Source of the DNA: Litorilituus sediminis
GTDB taxonomy: Bacteria; Pseudomonadota; Gammaproteobacteria; Enterobacterales; Alteromonadaceae
Reading direction: 5' to 3'
Length of the DNA stretch: 64,000 nt
Assembly (NCBI RefSeq): GCF_004295665.1
Contig: NZ_CP034759.1
Location: 372,001 to 436,000 of the forward strand
Part shown: positions 7,484 to 15,482 of the stretch, piece after piece
Layout: every line of letters starts with the position of its first letter
Position numbering within the stretch: the first letter of the stretch is position 1
Position numbers and translations under genes: made by a program
The notes under the pieces: generated by a model
What the model was told of the DNA's origin: nothing
Seen by the model: only the letters and a program-made list of their open reading frames with translations
The model's database searches: none

Positions 7484-9974
7484 GTTAGCGGTTAAGTTAT
7501 TTTTACGAGAATTTAAGCGTGGTGAGTTAACTATTATTTTTGCAGCAATTGCCTTAGCTGTATTAACGGTTTTTAGCTTATCTTCAATTACAGAGCGAAT
7601 CGGGCTAAATATTGATCAAAAAACCAGTGACTTTATTGCCGCAGATCGCCGTTTATCAAGTAACCATGCCTTTCAGCCAGAAATATTAACAAAGGCATCA
7701 GATTTTGGCTTAGCTACGGCAAAAATGTTGTATTTTGATTCAATGTTATTTGCTAATGATGAGCTTGTACTGTCGTCTGTTAAAGCAACAACAGCTGGTT
7801 ATCCGTTACGTGGCAAGCTTATAGTTAAAACTAGTTTAATCGGTGAAGAGCATGAAGTAGCGGCTGGCCCTACGCCAGGCAACGTTTGGTTAAGTGAGGG
7901 ATTATTTTACTCGTTAGGGGTAAAAGTTGGTGATGAAGTCGAACTTGGCGCAGGTGTTTTTACCGTATCTAAAGTTCTGGTAACTGAGCCAGATGCACCA
8001 TTTTTTTCGTTATCAGGTAATAAGCGTGTTTTATTAAACTATGATGATATTGAAAAGACACAAACTGTGCAGCCGGGCAGTAGAGTGTTTCATCGCTTAT
8101 TGTTTGCCGGAACAGAGCAACAGCTAACAGATTATTATTCATGGTTAAAGCCGAATTTAAAAAGTAATCAAAACTGGGAAGGGATCAAAGACAGGCAATC
8201 ACCTCTTGGTGAAAATTTAGCGCGCTCTGAACGATTTTTATTATTGGCGGGTTTATTTGGCATTATGTTAGCTGCGGTAGCTATGGCTGTATCAGCTAAA
8301 CGTTACTGTGAAAGGCAGTATGATCCTGTTGCTATGATGAAAACATTAGGAGGTAGTCGAGGTACTATTCGAAAAATATTTCTCTTACATCTTAGCTTAG
8401 TGACCTTGAGCTCTATTGTAGTTGGTTTGTTGTTGGGCTTTGTTCTACAGCATATTGGCGCAAGTTATCTTGCACAATTTATGGGCACTGTATTACCAGC
8501 AGCAGGTATGAAACCTTGGCTTTTATCTTGTGTGGTTGGTGTTTTATGTGCGTTGATGTTTTCTTTAAAGCCTCTTTTGGATTTATTTGATATTCCACCG
8601 CTTCGCGTGTTACGCCGCAATTTAGGTGATAGCTTAACCTTGAGTAAGGTGCATCTTAGTTTATCCATGTTAACCATATTAGTCCTTATGTGGGTATTTA
8701 GTGGTGAAATCGTAACAACCTTAATTTTGTTTGGCTCAACTTTAGTGGTTATCGCTGTTTTATTTGCGATATCGCGAGGGCTGTTTTTTGCAGGCAGACG
8801 TTTAGGATTAAGGCCTGGCAGTAGTTGGTCGTTAGCTATTGCTACCTTGCAAAAGCGCGCCAATGCCAATGCTGTTCAGCTAATTAGTTTTGCACTGGCA
8901 ATTAAGTTGATGTTGTTTCTTGTCGTTTTAAAAAATGACATGATTGCCGATTGGCAAATGCAGGTGCCTGAAGATGCTCCTAATATGTTTATTATTAATA
9001 TTGCAGAGCATGAAGTGCAGCCTATTCAAGAATTTTTTGTTCAGCGCAACATTCCTCATGAAGCCTTTTACCCTGTTTTTAGTGGTCGAGTTGATGCGGT
9101 TAATGGCGAGCCTTATGCTCGTAGAATTTCAAAACAGGAAGGAGAGCAGCAAGAAGAGCAAGCAAGAGAAGGGGTTAGCCGAGAGCCAAATTTAACTTGG
9201 CTTGATGAAGTGCCTGAAGGTAATGAAATTGTTGAAGGGAAATGGTTTAGTAATACCGACGAGATTGAAGTGTCTGTATTTGAAGGTTGGCGAGATGTAC
9301 TTGGTTTAGAGCTAGGAGACGTTATAACGCTTTTAGTCAATGAACAGCCTATAGAAGCCAGAGTAACTAGCTTTAGAAGTGTTGATTGGGGCACGATTAA
9401 ACCCAACTTTGTCATGATTTTAAGCCCAAACATTGCAGGGCAAGTACCAGTGACTTATTTTAGCGCAGCACAACTTCAAGCGCATCATACTAAAGATATC
9501 AATGCGTTATTAAAACGTTTACCTACGGTGAGCATGATAGATATTAAAGCGCGTATAGAGCAAGCTCAATCGATTATTGCGCAAGTATCATTAGCCATTG
9601 GTTTTGTGCTATCTATTGTGCTGATTAGCGGTGCATTAGTGCTAATATCTCAGGTTCAAGCAAGCTTGGCTGAACGTATGCAAGAAGTTGTTATTTTGCG
9701 TACATTAGGCGCGAGAGCACGGTTAATAAAATTAGCCACTTTATACGAGTTTTTACTCTTGGGGGCTATTGCTGGCCTAGTGGCTGCAGTTGTAAGTGAT
9801 ATTGCTTTATTAATCATTCAGCAGCAGTTATTTAGCGTTGATGGTAGGTTACACCCTTATATTTGGCTTTTAGGGCCGGCAACGGGGGCACTGTTTGTTG
9901 CTGTAATAGGTTACTTTATGGTGGCAAACACCATGAGGCAAAATACCCAAGGTTTGCTAAGGAAAATTGCTTGA
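7473..9974 (+). CDS. ybbP: ABC transporter permease YbbP (FtsX-like)
   Basis: A protein of 833 aa, the usual size for YbbP. The start is ATG 7473 (MWVKLAVKLFLREFKRGE), with AGGAG at 7459-7463; an in-frame upstream ATG inside ybbA has no ribosome-binding site. It has an N-terminal membrane helix, a periplasmic region, a first FtsX block (about residues 250-395), a central hydrophobic pair, a second large periplasmic domain (about residues 500-690) and a C-terminal FtsX block with about three helices. It forms an inner-membrane ABC transporter with YbbA. The central region is rich in charged repeats (QEGEQQEEQAREG), a detail not seen in its neighbours. Confidence 0.9.
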   Translation: MWVKLAVKLFLREFKRGELTIIFAAIALAVLTVFSLSSITERIGLNIDQKTSDFIAADRRLSSNHAFQPEILTKASDFGLATAKMLYFDSMLFANDELVLSSVKATTAGYPLRGKLIVKTSLIGEEHEVAAGPTPGNVWLSEGLFYSLGVKVGDEVELGAGVFTVSKVLVTEPDAPFFSLSGNKRVLLNYDDIEKTQTVQPGSRVFHRLLFAGTEQQLTDYYSWLKPNLKSNQNWEGIKDRQSPLGENLARSERFLLLAGLFGIMLAAVAMAVSAKRYCERQYDPVAMMKTLGGSRGTIRKIFLLHLSLVTLSSIVVGLLLGFVLQHIGASYLAQFMGTVLPAAGMKPWLLSCVVGVLCALMFSLKPLLDLFDIPPLRVLRRNLGDSLTLSKVHLSLSMLTILVLMWVFSGEIVTTLILFGSTLVVIAVLFAISRGLFFAGRRLGLRPGSSWSLAIATLQKRANANAVQLISFALAIKLMLFLVVLKNDMIADWQMQVPEDAPNMFIINIAEHEVQPIQEFFVQRNIPHEAFYPVFSGRVDAVNGEPYARRISKQEGEQQEEQAREGVSREPNLTWLDEVPEGNEIVEGKWFSNTDEIEVSVFEGWRDVLGLELGDVITLLVNEQPIEARVTSFRSVDWGTIKPNFVMILSPNIAGQVPVTYFSAAQLQAHHTKDINALLKRLPTVSMIDIKARIEQAQSIIAQVSLAIGFVLSIVLISGALVLISQVQASLAERMQEVVILRTLGARARLIKLATLYEFLLLGAIAGLVAAVVSDIALLIIQQQLFSVDGRLHPYIWLLGPATGALFVAVIGYFMVANTMRQNTQGLLRKIA

Positions 9975-10056
9975 AATTGACAATATTGCTTTGCTATTGA
10001 TAAAAATAGCTCATTGCTAAAAATATCAACAAAGGTCAACGCGCCCTAGACTTCTG

Positions 10057-10089
10057 CGCTCAATAACTTAAGTAATTGGGCGTTTTTTT
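10057..10089 (+). terminator. Rho-independent terminator after ybbP
   Basis: Stem CGCTCAAT (10057-10064) pairs with ATTGGGCG (10075-10082) with one G-T pair and a 10-base loop. It is followed by seven T residues at 10083-10089. It lies about 80 bases past the ybbP stop and fits termination of the ybbA-ybbP transcript. Confidence 0.75.
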
Positions 10090-10159
10090 ATTGTGTTAAT
10101 CGTTTACCTTGTTTGAATATCAAAGTTATTCAGCCTAACTCTTAACAAATTGAGGTTAT

Positions 10160-10519
10160 TTACCATGACCCAATAATAAAATCTAAATTTGCCATGGTAA
10201 AACAAAAAATAAATGCAGCTAATAATGCTGCCTGAAAAAGAGAGTAATTATTCTTTTTCGTTTCTAAAAACTTTTTGACACAAAAAGCTAGAAAAAAAGT
10301 GACGAAAAAGCCACCTAAAAGGCCATAAAACAACCATGTTTCTATTGCACCACTAAGTATGTCAGTAAAGGTTTTATCTGAATTCGAATGGTTTGAAAAA
10401 GGGCCAATATAACCTAAAAATGGCGCAGGATATCGATAGAGTAAAGAAAGTAGAAACTGTATAGGCAAGCTAAGTAATATAGAAAAAACACCGCATCCAA
10501 AATACTTAGCTTCATTCAT
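10160..10519 (-). CDS. Unknown small membrane protein
   Basis: A 119-aa protein with no family I recognise. It has three hydrophobic segments (about residues 9-28, 62-82 and 94-114), a polar loop with SNHSNSDKT between the first two, and a basic stretch KKFLETKKNN after the second. This predicts an inner-membrane protein. It lies downstream, on the same strand, of a relic phospholipase A2-like segment and a small exported protein. In that setting it could be an immunity partner of a lipase toxin, but this is speculation from gene order only. The start ATG at 10519 gives the first helix directly. Confidence 0.55.
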   Translation of the reverse strand: MNEAKYFGCGVFSILLSLPIQFLLSLLYRYPAPFLGYIGPFSNHSNSDKTFTDILSGAIETWLFYGLLGGFFVTFFLAFCVKKFLETKKNNYSLFQAALLAAFIFCFTMANLDFIIGSW

Positions 10520-10608
10520 AATATTATTACCAATATTGACTTAATTAGGCTGTAATGAAAAAGAATAGTTTCCATAATAAGTGCCTGTCCATGACCTGTT
10601 AAGGACTT

Positions 10609-10779
10609 CTACTTTGCGATAAAACGGCACATGTTATCTTTGAGCGCTTTATCACAAACTGATTTAGATGTTCCTGCATCGTAACAAACATCATGTGATT
10701 GGTGTGTTAAAGGATACAAATCAGGAACAGCAAAGTACCAGTCAGAGCCATAGCCGACACTTAATGAAGTTGATAAATT
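10609..10779 (-). pseudogene. Phospholipase A2-like domain fragment without its own start codon
   Basis: Reading the minus strand in the same frame as the upstream 138-aa gene, past its TAG (10780-10782), gives 56 further residues to a stop at 10609-10611. They contain GYGSDWYFAVPD, then HQSHDVCYDAG, then CDKALKDNM. This is the pattern of bacterial PLA2-like domains: a calcium-loop-like glycine stretch, the catalytic His-Asp with CY (HDxCY), and a later Cys-Asp. No ATG, GTG or usable TTG precedes the motif. It is either a decayed remnant or the C-terminus of the upstream gene cut off by a nonsense codon. The match is from memory of the motif, not from a search. Confidence 0.55.
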
Positions 10780-11196
10780 CTAGTTAACATCACTATATTC
10801 AGTTTCACTTGATTGCTTTTGTAAAACGCTTGCTGTAATAGCGTCATATCTTTCAAAGATTAAATTAAAAAATATTCTCTCAATTTTGGATATTGGACTC
10901 TTGCGTTTATTACCTTCGCTATCAATGGCGACTACAACGGCTATTTTTTTATCCGTATCAAGTACATATTTAGCTTCAGGAAACATGTTAGTACAATACT
11001 CAAAAGTATTAAATCTGCTTGCACAAAAAGTAATATCATCGCCCGATATGGTATTATTTAACAGCAAGACGTCTTCGACATATTCTTCTATGACTTTATT
11101 TCGTATAGTGTTTTCATTTAATAAGCCAGCAGATGAAATAGATGGCAACAGTATAAGAGCAAACAAAAATATACGTATTATTAATGGCTTTTTCAT
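10780..11196 (-). CDS. Small exported protein of unknown function
   Basis: A 138-aa protein not assigned to a known family. It starts with a clear signal peptide (MKKPLIIRIFLFALILLPSISSA, residues about 1-23 with cleavage after SSA), so the mature product is periplasmic or secreted. The mature part has two cysteines (TFCASRFNTFEYC) that could form a disulfide, and is otherwise mixed polar. The reading frame continues in frame beyond its TAG stop into a phospholipase A2-like segment. The gene could therefore be the 5' part of a 195-codon gene interrupted by a stop, or an independent gene. Flanking DNA is AT-rich and the patch has no housekeeping genes. Confidence 0.5.
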   Translation of the reverse strand: MKKPLIIRIFLFALILLPSISSAGLLNENTIRNKVIEEYVEDVLLLNNTISGDDITFCASRFNTFEYCTNMFPEAKYVLDTDKKIAVVVAIDSEGNKRKSPISKIERIFFNLIFERYDAITASVLQKQSSETEYSDVN

Positions 11197-11453
11197 TATT
11201 TAATTCCTTTTAAAGTTAATATCAATCGAGCCTCAAATAGCGATAATTATTAAACGCTGTCACCCTAAATAAATAGAACTTTATATAGTCAGTACCTCAG
11301 TTACTCGACTGGCGACACTTATTTATTCATGTTGTTATTTTAGTATATGATTTACTAATTAACTTTGTAAACGGCATTGTTAGTGGAAGATTCTAGTGAT
11401 GAAAAATTATTTCGGGTATAGTAGCGAGATTGATTTTCAAGGAATGCTAGTTC

Positions 11454-12530
11454 ATGGTATCTAACGTTAAAAATAACCCAATGGTTAAAGGATTTGTCAC
11501 GGTAGCGGCAATTTTTATTATTTTTGCTGGCATTAAAACCGCCGCTAATATTTTAGTACCATTTTTATTGTCATTGTTTATCGCCATTATATGTAATCCT
11601 TTGGTAGCAAAAGCGAGCGAGTATAAAATCCCTAAAGCCATCTCGGTAATTTTTGTCATAGCGGCATTTGTTATCATTGCACTATCGTTAACCGGGCTTG
11701 TTGGCAAATCACTCAATGAGTTATCTCAGCACATTCCTCAATATCGAGAACAATTAAAAGCTCAATTTGTTTGGTTAAGCAGTTTTTTTGAACGATATGA
11801 TATTAATATTTCTATCTCGGTCCTAACCCAGTATTTTGATCCCGCAGCAGCAATGGGCTTAGCAGCAGATATGTTAAGTGGTTTTGGCTCTGTTATGGCG
11901 AATTTGTTCTTAATCGTTTTAACGGTTGTTTTTATGCTCTTTGAAGCTTCATCGTTTCCACATAAGTTACATTTTGCTATGGATGATCCGCAAATGAGGC
12001 TTAATCAAATCGAGCGATTTTTATCATCAGTGAATCACTATATCGCGATTAAAACCTTAGTGAGTCTAGCAACGGGTTGTATTGTTTCTTTGATGTTGTG
12101 GGCCTTTGGCTTAGACTTCTTCTTACTTTGGGGCGTATTGGCTTTCCTTTTAAACTACATTCCTAATATCGGCTCTATTATTGCCGCGGTACCACCGATG
12201 ACATTAGCTTTGTTACAGCTTGGCGTTCCTGAGGCTGGCTTTATTGGTTTAGGCTATATAGGTATTAATATGGTCATGGGCAATATTATTGAGCCAAGGT
12301 ATTTAGGTAAAGGGCTTGGTCTATCAACACTGGTGGTGTTTTTATCGTTAATCTTTTGGGGTTGGTTACTTGGCACTGTAGGCATGCTGTTAAGTGTGCC
12401 GTTAACTATGATATTAAAAATTGGTTTGGAAAACTCACCAGAAGGTCGATGGCTTGCAGTATTGTTAAGTGATGAGCAGGAAGTGGTAGAAAAGTCTCAG
12501 CAAGCTTTAGCTTCTTCTGAAAGTAGCTAA
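11454..12530 (+). CDS. AI-2E family transporter (PerM/YdiK-like permease)
   Basis: A 358-aa membrane protein with about seven to eight hydrophobic segments and the family signatures FAFLLNYIPNIGSIIAAVPP-like (here LAFLLNYIPNIGSIIAAVPP) and GNIIEPRYLGKGLGLSTLVV. The family includes TqsA (AI-2 export), YdiK, PerM and Na+/H+ antiporters, so the substrate is not fixed by sequence. The ATG at 11454 follows AAGGA by a normal spacing. A TATAGT hexamer at 11418-11423 may be its -10 element. It is transcribed alone, and it is convergent with the LprI-like gene 16 bases away, with no obvious terminator between them. Confidence 0.88.
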   Translation: MVSNVKNNPMVKGFVTVAAIFIIFAGIKTAANILVPFLLSLFIAIICNPLVAKASEYKIPKAISVIFVIAAFVIIALSLTGLVGKSLNELSQHIPQYREQLKAQFVWLSSFFERYDINISISVLTQYFDPAAAMGLAADMLSGFGSVMANLFLIVLTVVFMLFEASSFPHKLHFAMDDPQMRLNQIERFLSSVNHYIAIKTLVSLATGCIVSLMLWAFGLDFFLLWGVLAFLLNYIPNIGSIIAAVPPMTLALLQLGVPEAGFIGLGYIGINMVMGNIIEPRYLGKGLGLSTLVVFLSLIFWGWLLGTVGMLLSVPLTMILKIGLENSPEGRWLAVLLSDEQEVVEKSQQALASSESS

Positions 12531-12546
12531 AACTTGCTAGCGCCTG

Positions 12547-12957
12547 TTATTGTGCAGTAGCAGGCTGCTCCGTTAAGCTGTTGATACGTGCCTGACTAAG
12601 GTTAATGTAGCATTTTTTATAAGCTATACTGGCACCTTTTTCAGGAGAGACAGCTAAATAACGCCAACGACAATTATTTTCGCGAAAGGTGATAAAATTA
12701 CTTTGCGCTCGCTTAAACATTTTTAAGGCTGAGTAGCGACCATTGACCAGTGCTTTCTCTTCTAAATTAAACACATGGTGATTTACCCAAGTTTGCAATT
12801 CTCTATCGAGAGAATCGATCACACCATCATAGCAGCGCTCCAGTGCTTTATCATCGCTTTGCTGGCAGTTTTCAATTTTATCAACAGCATAGGCTGATGG
12901 CATTAGTAATGTTGCTATGGAAATTGAGAGATTAAAACTAAGTGTTGATAATTTCAT
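12547..12957 (-). CDS. LprI-like exported protein (lysozyme inhibitor LprI N-terminal family)
   Basis: A 136-aa protein with an N-terminal signal peptide (residues 1-24, cleavage after AYA). The mature domain has four cysteines and the pattern FKRAQSNFITFRENNCRWR followed by KKCYINLSQARINSL. This matches the DUF1311/LprI family, in which a Cys-rich helical domain ends in T/S-xx-R-xx-L. Mycobacterial LprI inhibits lysozyme; for proteobacterial members the role is mostly untested. The product is likely periplasmic. Recognition is from the C-terminal pattern, so the family call is moderate. Confidence 0.65.
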   Translation of the reverse strand: MKLSTLSFNLSISIATLLMPSAYAVDKIENCQQSDDKALERCYDGVIDSLDRELQTWVNHHVFNLEEKALVNGRYSALKMFKRAQSNFITFRENNCRWRYLAVSPEKGASIAYKKCYINLSQARINSLTEQPATAQ

Positions 12958-12988
12958 TAGTTTATTTGCTCACCTCGTTAATTAAAAT

Positions 12989-13022
12989 AAAGCGATTGAT
13001 AAGTGATTTTATCAATCGCTTT
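12989..13022 (-). terminator. Strong 14-bp hairpin terminator after yciI
   Basis: Arms 12989-13002 (AAAGCGATTGATAA) and 13009-13022 are perfectly complementary with a 6-base loop. It sits 9 bases past the yciI stop on the minus strand and is followed there by ATTTTAATT; it also lies just upstream of the LprI-like gene start. It probably ends the yciB-yciI transcript. Confidence 0.7.
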
Positions 13023-13030
13023 TCTGATTG

Positions 13031-13333
13031 TTATGCCGGTAAAACTTTTTTATAAGGTTTAACTGTTACTTGTTTATAGACACCAGCAGCGATGTAAGGG
13101 TCTTGATCTGCCCATTCCTTGGCTTGTGCTAAGGATTGAAATTCTGCAATGATCAGTGAACCGGTAAAACCTGCTTCACCCGGATCATTGCTATCTATAG
13201 CAGGGCAAGGGCCAGCGACAAGTAAGCGTCCTTGATTTTGTAATTCAGATAAGCGCGCTAAATGGTGCTCCCTAACTGATAATCTTAGTTCAAGTGAGTT
13301 TTCGACATCTTCGCTGTATATTAGGTAGTACAT
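13031..13333 (-). CDS. yciI: YciI family protein
   Basis: A 100-aa protein with the dimeric alpha-beta ferredoxin-like YciI fold. It begins [17 protein letters not shown], has REHHLARL (conserved His), LLVAGPCP and the [22 protein letters not shown] segment with a conserved His/Asp pair region. YciI proteins are small cytoplasmic proteins with a putative Asp/His active site and no firmly known substrate. It lies downstream of yciB on the same strand, the same partnership as in E. coli. Family assignment is firm, function unknown. Confidence 0.92.
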   Translation of the reverse strand: MYYLIYSEDVENSLELRLSVREHHLARLSELQNQGRLLVAGPCPAIDSNDPGEAGFTGSLIIAEFQSLAQAKEWADQDPYIAAGVYKQVTVKPYKKVLPA

Positions 13334-13393
13334 GTATTATCCATTTATAATTGTAGGTAATGAGTGATATTTTCCAAATAATCATTAAAAGCG

Positions 13394-13957
13394 TTATTCA
13401 GCTTTCGTTTTACTTGCTTGCTCATCTTCTTCTTGTGGTAAGTATTTATAGACGAACAAAATAGAACTAATAGCGAAAATAAAGGTTAGAGCAGTTAGGC
13501 CAAATACTTTAAAGTTCACCCAAGTTTCTAATGCAAAGTTATAAGCAACGTATAAATTTAATCCACCACAAAATAAAAAGAATCCTGCCCAGGCTAAGTT
13601 CAATCTTGCCCAAATATGCTCAGGTAGTGTCATGGCATCACTTAGGAATTTTTTAATTAGGTTCTTCTTAAAGCCGTAGTAACTAACTAAAAGACCAGCA
13701 GCAAAGAAGCCATTTATGATGGTGACTTTCCATTTTATAAAGGCATCATTTTTAAAGAATATAGTTAGGCCGCCAAAAATTAGCACAACAAAAAACACCA
13801 CTAGGTGTTGTGTTGGTATTTTTTCTTTTCTTACTAGGTAATAAAGCATTTGTAATGCAGAGGTAACAATGAGGGAAGCGGTTGCCCAATAAACATCGGC
13901 TAGCTTGTAAGTGATCAGAAAAACAATCAGAGGTATGTATTCAAAAAAAATCTGCAT
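13394..13957 (-). CDS. yciB: Inner membrane-spanning protein YciB (septation protein A family)
   Basis: A 187-aa protein from ATG 13957, chosen because family members begin MxxFxxxxPLxxFFxxYKL (here MQIFFEYIPLIVFLITYKLADVY in two overlapping parts). A start at 14017 would add 20 residues not seen in the family. Signatures are FGGLTIFFKNDAFIKWK, LNLAWAGFFLFCGGLN and WVNFKVFGLTALTFIF, with five to six membrane helices. YciB (IspA/IspZ) takes part in cell envelope integrity and division. It precedes yciI. The chosen start codon lies in the 3' arm of a 10-bp hairpin, so translation may be structure-controlled. Confidence 0.93.
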   Translation of the reverse strand: MQIFFEYIPLIVFLITYKLADVYWATASLIVTSALQMLYYLVRKEKIPTQHLVVFFVVLIFGGLTIFFKNDAFIKWKVTIINGFFAAGLLVSYYGFKKNLIKKFLSDAMTLPEHIWARLNLAWAGFFLFCGGLNLYVAYNFALETWVNFKVFGLTALTFIFAISSILFVYKYLPQEEDEQASKTKAE

Positions 13958-13989
13958 ATCAAGTGTTACTAAAAATAATGATATGCAGA
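13951..13989 (-). promoter_or_regulatory. Inverted repeat enclosing the yciB start codon
   Basis: TCTGCATATC at 13951-13960 and GATATGCAGA at 13980-13989 are perfect inverted copies separated by 19 bases. On the minus-strand mRNA the 3' arm contains the yciB ATG (13957-13955), so folding would hide the start codon. No terminator-like T-tract follows. A regulatory role is inferred from geometry alone. Confidence 0.45.
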
Positions 13990-14052
13990 TTTTAACGAAT
14001 GCAGCCGTATTAGCCAAACAATATCAGAAGAATTTTGCTAGCCTTACGAGTA

Positions 14053-15270
14053 TTAGGCGTTGTAGCCAAACGGGTCATCAATTGAGTGTGCTGGCTCGGT
14101 AAACCATTTTGGACCATTATCTGTCATATAAAAATGATCTTCTAAGCGAATACCAAACTCATCAGGCAATACTAACATTGGCTCGTTTGAGAATGACATC
14201 CCTTTAGCCAGTGGTGTTTTATCACTGCGAACTAAATATGGCCATTCATGAATATCAAGACCGATACCGTGCCCAGTACGGTGAGGACAGCCTGGTGTTT
14301 GATAATCAGGACCTAAACCTTGGCTTGCAAGGTACTCTCTTGCCGCTACATCAACCTCACCACAAGGGACGCCAATTTTTGCTGCATTAAATGCTGCAAT
14401 TTGGGCATCTTTTTCAATTTGCCACATATCGCGTTGCCTTTGGTTCGCTTCACCAAATACATAAGTACGAGTGATATCTGAGTTGTATCCTTCCACTTGA
14501 CAACCCGTATCAATTAATACGACGTCATTTAACTCAAGCGCTTTAGGTGTTTTAACACCATGTGGGAATGAAGAGTCTTTACCAAAGAGAACGATACAAA
14601 AATATGAACCGGCAGGTGCGCCAAGCTTAATATGTGCTTGGTTGATAAAACTCGTTACTTCAGCCGTAGTAATACCTTCATATAAAATACGTGCTACCGC
14701 TTTATGTACTTCTAATGTCATATCTTTTGCACGTTGCAATAATGCAATTTCGCTATCAGATTTTTGGCTACGACATGTTGCCGTGATAACTTTGGCATCA
14801 ACTAAAGTTAATTCTGGGCTGACATTTTTAATGCCATTGGCAATGAAAAAGGATGAAGATTCATCAATGGCTAAAACGCCATTTTCTACACCAAACTGCT
14901 GTAGTAATTGTTGGGTTAGGGCATAAGGGCTTTCATGCTCATGCCAGCCGTGCACTTCACCTGTTAAGGTCATGTGTTGTTTAATGGTATCAATTTCAAA
15001 GTTTGGCACAATATAATGAATAGCACCTTGCTTTGTTACTAAAGCGCCAACCATACGTTCACTTGGGTACCAACGTGTACCAGTGAAGTAGTATAAGTTT
15101 GTACCGGCATTTAGATACATGGCATCAATATTATGCTCTTGCATCAATTGAGTTGCATTATCAATGCGTTGTTTAAATTCGCTTGTTGATATTGGCACAA
15201 TATCTGTTGTCATATTGCTCAGTTTTTCTAACTCTATTGCAGCTGTTGAGCCGCCAACGCCAATTGTCAT
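14053..15270 (-). CDS. M24 family metallopeptidase (Xaa-Pro aminopeptidase-like)
   Basis: A 405-aa protein with the creatinase/aminopeptidase P 'pita-bread' architecture. The N-terminal domain (about residues 28-165) has LYYFTGTRWYPSERM. The C-terminal M24 domain (about residues 178-395) has the metal ligands in VVLIDTGCQVEGYNSDITRT (two Asp), GCPHRTGHGIGLDIHEWP (His), SNEPMLVLPDEFGIRLEDHF (two Glu). It is likely a cytoplasmic dimetal proline dipeptidase or aminopeptidase. No signal peptide is evident, though the first 24 residues are poorly conserved. The start at 15270 is the longest reasonable ATG. It is transcribed alone, divergent from the nor block. Confidence 0.87.
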   Translation of the reverse strand: MTIGVGGSTAAIELEKLSNMTTDIVPISTSEFKQRIDNATQLMQEHNIDAMYLNAGTNLYYFTGTRWYPSERMVGALVTKQGAIHYIVPNFEIDTIKQHMTLTGEVHGWHEHESPYALTQQLLQQFGVENGVLAIDESSSFFIANGIKNVSPELTLVDAKVITATCRSQKSDSEIALLQRAKDMTLEVHKAVARILYEGITTAEVTSFINQAHIKLGAPAGSYFCIVLFGKDSSFPHGVKTPKALELNDVVLIDTGCQVEGYNSDITRTYVFGEANQRQRDMWQIEKDAQIAAFNAAKIGVPCGEVDVAAREYLASQGLGPDYQTPGCPHRTGHGIGLDIHEWPYLVRSDKTPLAKGMSFSNEPMLVLPDEFGIRLEDHFYMTDNGPKWFTEPAHSIDDPFGYNA

Positions 15271-15389
15271 TATCTTTACCTCTGTTTATATTGATAATCA
15301 ATAATCATCGAAATATACAATATACATCAATATTTCAGTAGTCGCAGGTTTTATTTTGTTTTTACTTTGTGTTAGCCAATATTTGCTGC

Positions 15390-15403
15390 TTGATCTTTAT
15401 CAA
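15390..15403. promoter_or_regulatory. FNR/DNR-type box upstream of norQ (TTGAT-N4-ATCAA)
   Basis: TTGATCTTTATCAA is an exact match to the CRP/FNR-superfamily consensus TTGAT-N4-ATCAA used by FNR, ANR and DNR. Its centre is 86 bases before the norQ ATG at 15483. These regulators activate denitrification and NO-detoxification genes under low oxygen or NO, consistent with the genes that follow. Which family member acts here cannot be told from the site. Confidence 0.75.
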
Positions 15404-15482
15404 CTAAGTGGCCTGCTATGCTTGTGCTTTAGCTTATAGCAGAGTACTTTACTGTCAAGTTTTCAAGGAATTTAGCAATATT

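Noticed and set aside
10780-10782. Programmed UAG read-through into the phospholipase A2-like segment
   Set aside because: No supporting read-through context or structure could be identified by eye; nonsense mutation or decay is the simpler explanation, so it is kept only as part of the relic finding.
11399-11464. A 21-codon reading frame overlapping the start of the AI-2E family gene, possible leader peptide
   Set aside because: A TATAGT -10-like element lies inside it (11418-11423), so the transcript probably begins after its start codon.
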